This document shows, piece by piece, positions 30,471 through 31,014 of a stretch of DNA of 31,014 bases. Within the stretch, counting starts at the first letter, position 1; each line of letters opens with the position of its first letter. Below the pieces are notes generated by a model that was given only the letters and a program-made list of their open reading frames with translations, did not search any database and was not told where the DNA came from. The position numbers and the translations under genes are program-made. The stretch comes from Amphimedon queenslandica (Eukaryota; Porifera; Demospongiae; Haplosclerida; Niphatidae), in NCBI RefSeq assembly GCF_000090795.2, contig NW_003546407.1, positions 3,440 to 34,453 of the forward strand, read 5' to 3'.

Positions 30471-30617
30471 TTTTGAGGTATATATTGTATAATATAAACA
30501 TGGCAACGAGGTTGTTTTGGTAGAGATATCACCCAAGGGCCGTAGGCCCGAGGGTGATATTTCTAGCAAAAAAAAACAGAGTTGCCAGGTTTATATTATA
30601 CAATATAGACCGAAAAA
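30471..30617. mobile_element. Near-perfect palindromic (fold-back) element, about 147 bp
   Basis: The arm 30481-30507 (tatattgtataatataaaca+tggcaac) is repeated inverted at 30581-30607 with one mismatch in 27. The centre is a second hairpin: atatcaccc (30526-30534) with gggtgatat (30552-30560), and gggcc with ggccc around a gta loop (30537-30549). Outside, ttttgaggta pairs loosely with gaccgaaaa. The whole could fold into one long hairpin. No coding. It lies in the presumed intron or 3' flank of the gene at 30002. Confidence 0.75.
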
Positions 30618-30788
30618 TCTTATTATACATGATAAATTTCTTGATTATATTTCCTCTAAGAAATATGCCATCCATTTTGTCTGCCACGCCTTCAGAACTG
30701 AGCATGCACAGTACACACAGAATTGACCTCATGGTTTCATTGGAGTGAGAAGTCAGCCATTACTGTTTTGCTTTATCCTTCCTGATTG

Positions 30789-31014
30789 ATGGCTGAGAAA
30801 GAAGACAACAGTGGGACTCCGTCTCAGAAGAAGCGTCTATCCCTATCTTTGAAGCGTAGGAAAGGAAGTGTTGGTGAAAGCTCAGCCAAAAAGCGATTCA
30901 GTCAATCTGCCGAGAAAGAAGTCGAGGCCTTAAAATAGAAGCCTATGAGTAAGAATACGCAACGATCTCAAACCTGGGCGCTAAATGTTTTAAAGGAATG
31001 GCTGAATGGTGGCG
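30789..31014 (+). pseudogene. N-terminus of a Crypton-like tyrosine-recombinase-type gene, with an in-frame TAG
   Basis: The ATG at 30789 starts a Lys/Ser-rich leader (MAEKEDNSGTPSQKKRLSLS). In the same frame, past a TAG at 30936-30938, the sequence reads KPMSKNTQRSQTWALNVLKE, then WLNGG, to the window edge. The (S/P)KNT.R.T.WA...(F/L)..W motif is the N-terminal core-binding region I associate with Crypton-derived recombinase-like proteins (the DUF3504 kind), which are numerous in cnidarians and sponges. The catalytic part would lie beyond the window. The TAG makes this copy doubtful; alternatively translation starts at the later ATG (30945), just before SKNTQ. Confidence 0.5.

Overview
The window looks like animal nuclear DNA, most probably from a demosponge such as Amphimedon (inference). 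It is AT-rich, coding blocks are broken into short exons with GT..AG introns (one is 47 bp), and several decayed proteins belong to families I remember as expanded in sponges and cnidarians. I saw no convincing intact single-copy housekeeping gene. Nearly everything recognisable is a transposon, a transposon-borne gene, or a decayed copy of a lineage-expanded gene. All protein identifications are by eye, without a database search.

Left part (1-9.4 kb): a partial helix-turn-helix ORF (-), a small element with a tRNA-like core, a clean MITE (2540-2900), a broken sponge/cnidarian repeat-family gene (2971-4218, +), the 5' end of a CsRn1-like Ty3/Gypsy retrotransposon (-, with primer-binding site and a probable short LTR), a multi-exon BEN-like gene with a 21-bp repeat array (6451-8170, +), and a degenerate protein kinase (8330-9437, +). 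Middle (9.6-17.5 kb): about 220-bp tandem repeats, a Tc1-like DD34E transposase (-), a decayed RecQ-like helicase (-), a long stretch with no gene, and a spliced N-terminal fragment of a second Tc1-like transposase (+).

Right part: 17997-22567 is a terminal-inverted-repeat element with arms of about 130 bp and a 9-bp target duplication (one mismatch). Its single minus-strand gene runs from arm to arm and has a FAR1-like N-terminus, an RNase-H-like MULE core, a SWIM zinc finger, an RGRPKG-like motif and a C-terminal PHD finger, the layout of ZSWIM1/ZSWIM3-type proteins. The copy is inactive and carries a nested hAT MITE. Next to it, 22800-25659 (-) is a second copy of the BEN-like gene, interrupted by a hAT MITE with its own 8-bp target duplication. 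A Tc1-type terminus at 16546 and another in opposite orientation at 26001 flank this whole block, so it may be one composite or nested unit.

From 26.0 to 29.5 kb (-) lies another decayed repeat-family gene whose 3' part, with an inserted hAT MITE, was tandemly duplicated (unit about 683 bp). The end of the window has a zinc-binding first exon with a TATA-like box (30002-30402), a 147-bp near-perfect palindrome (30471-30617), and the start of a Crypton-like tyrosine-recombinase gene with one in-frame stop, running off the window.

The most interesting object is the bounded ZSWIM-type element. It shows a protein architecture otherwise known as host genes sitting between transposon ends.
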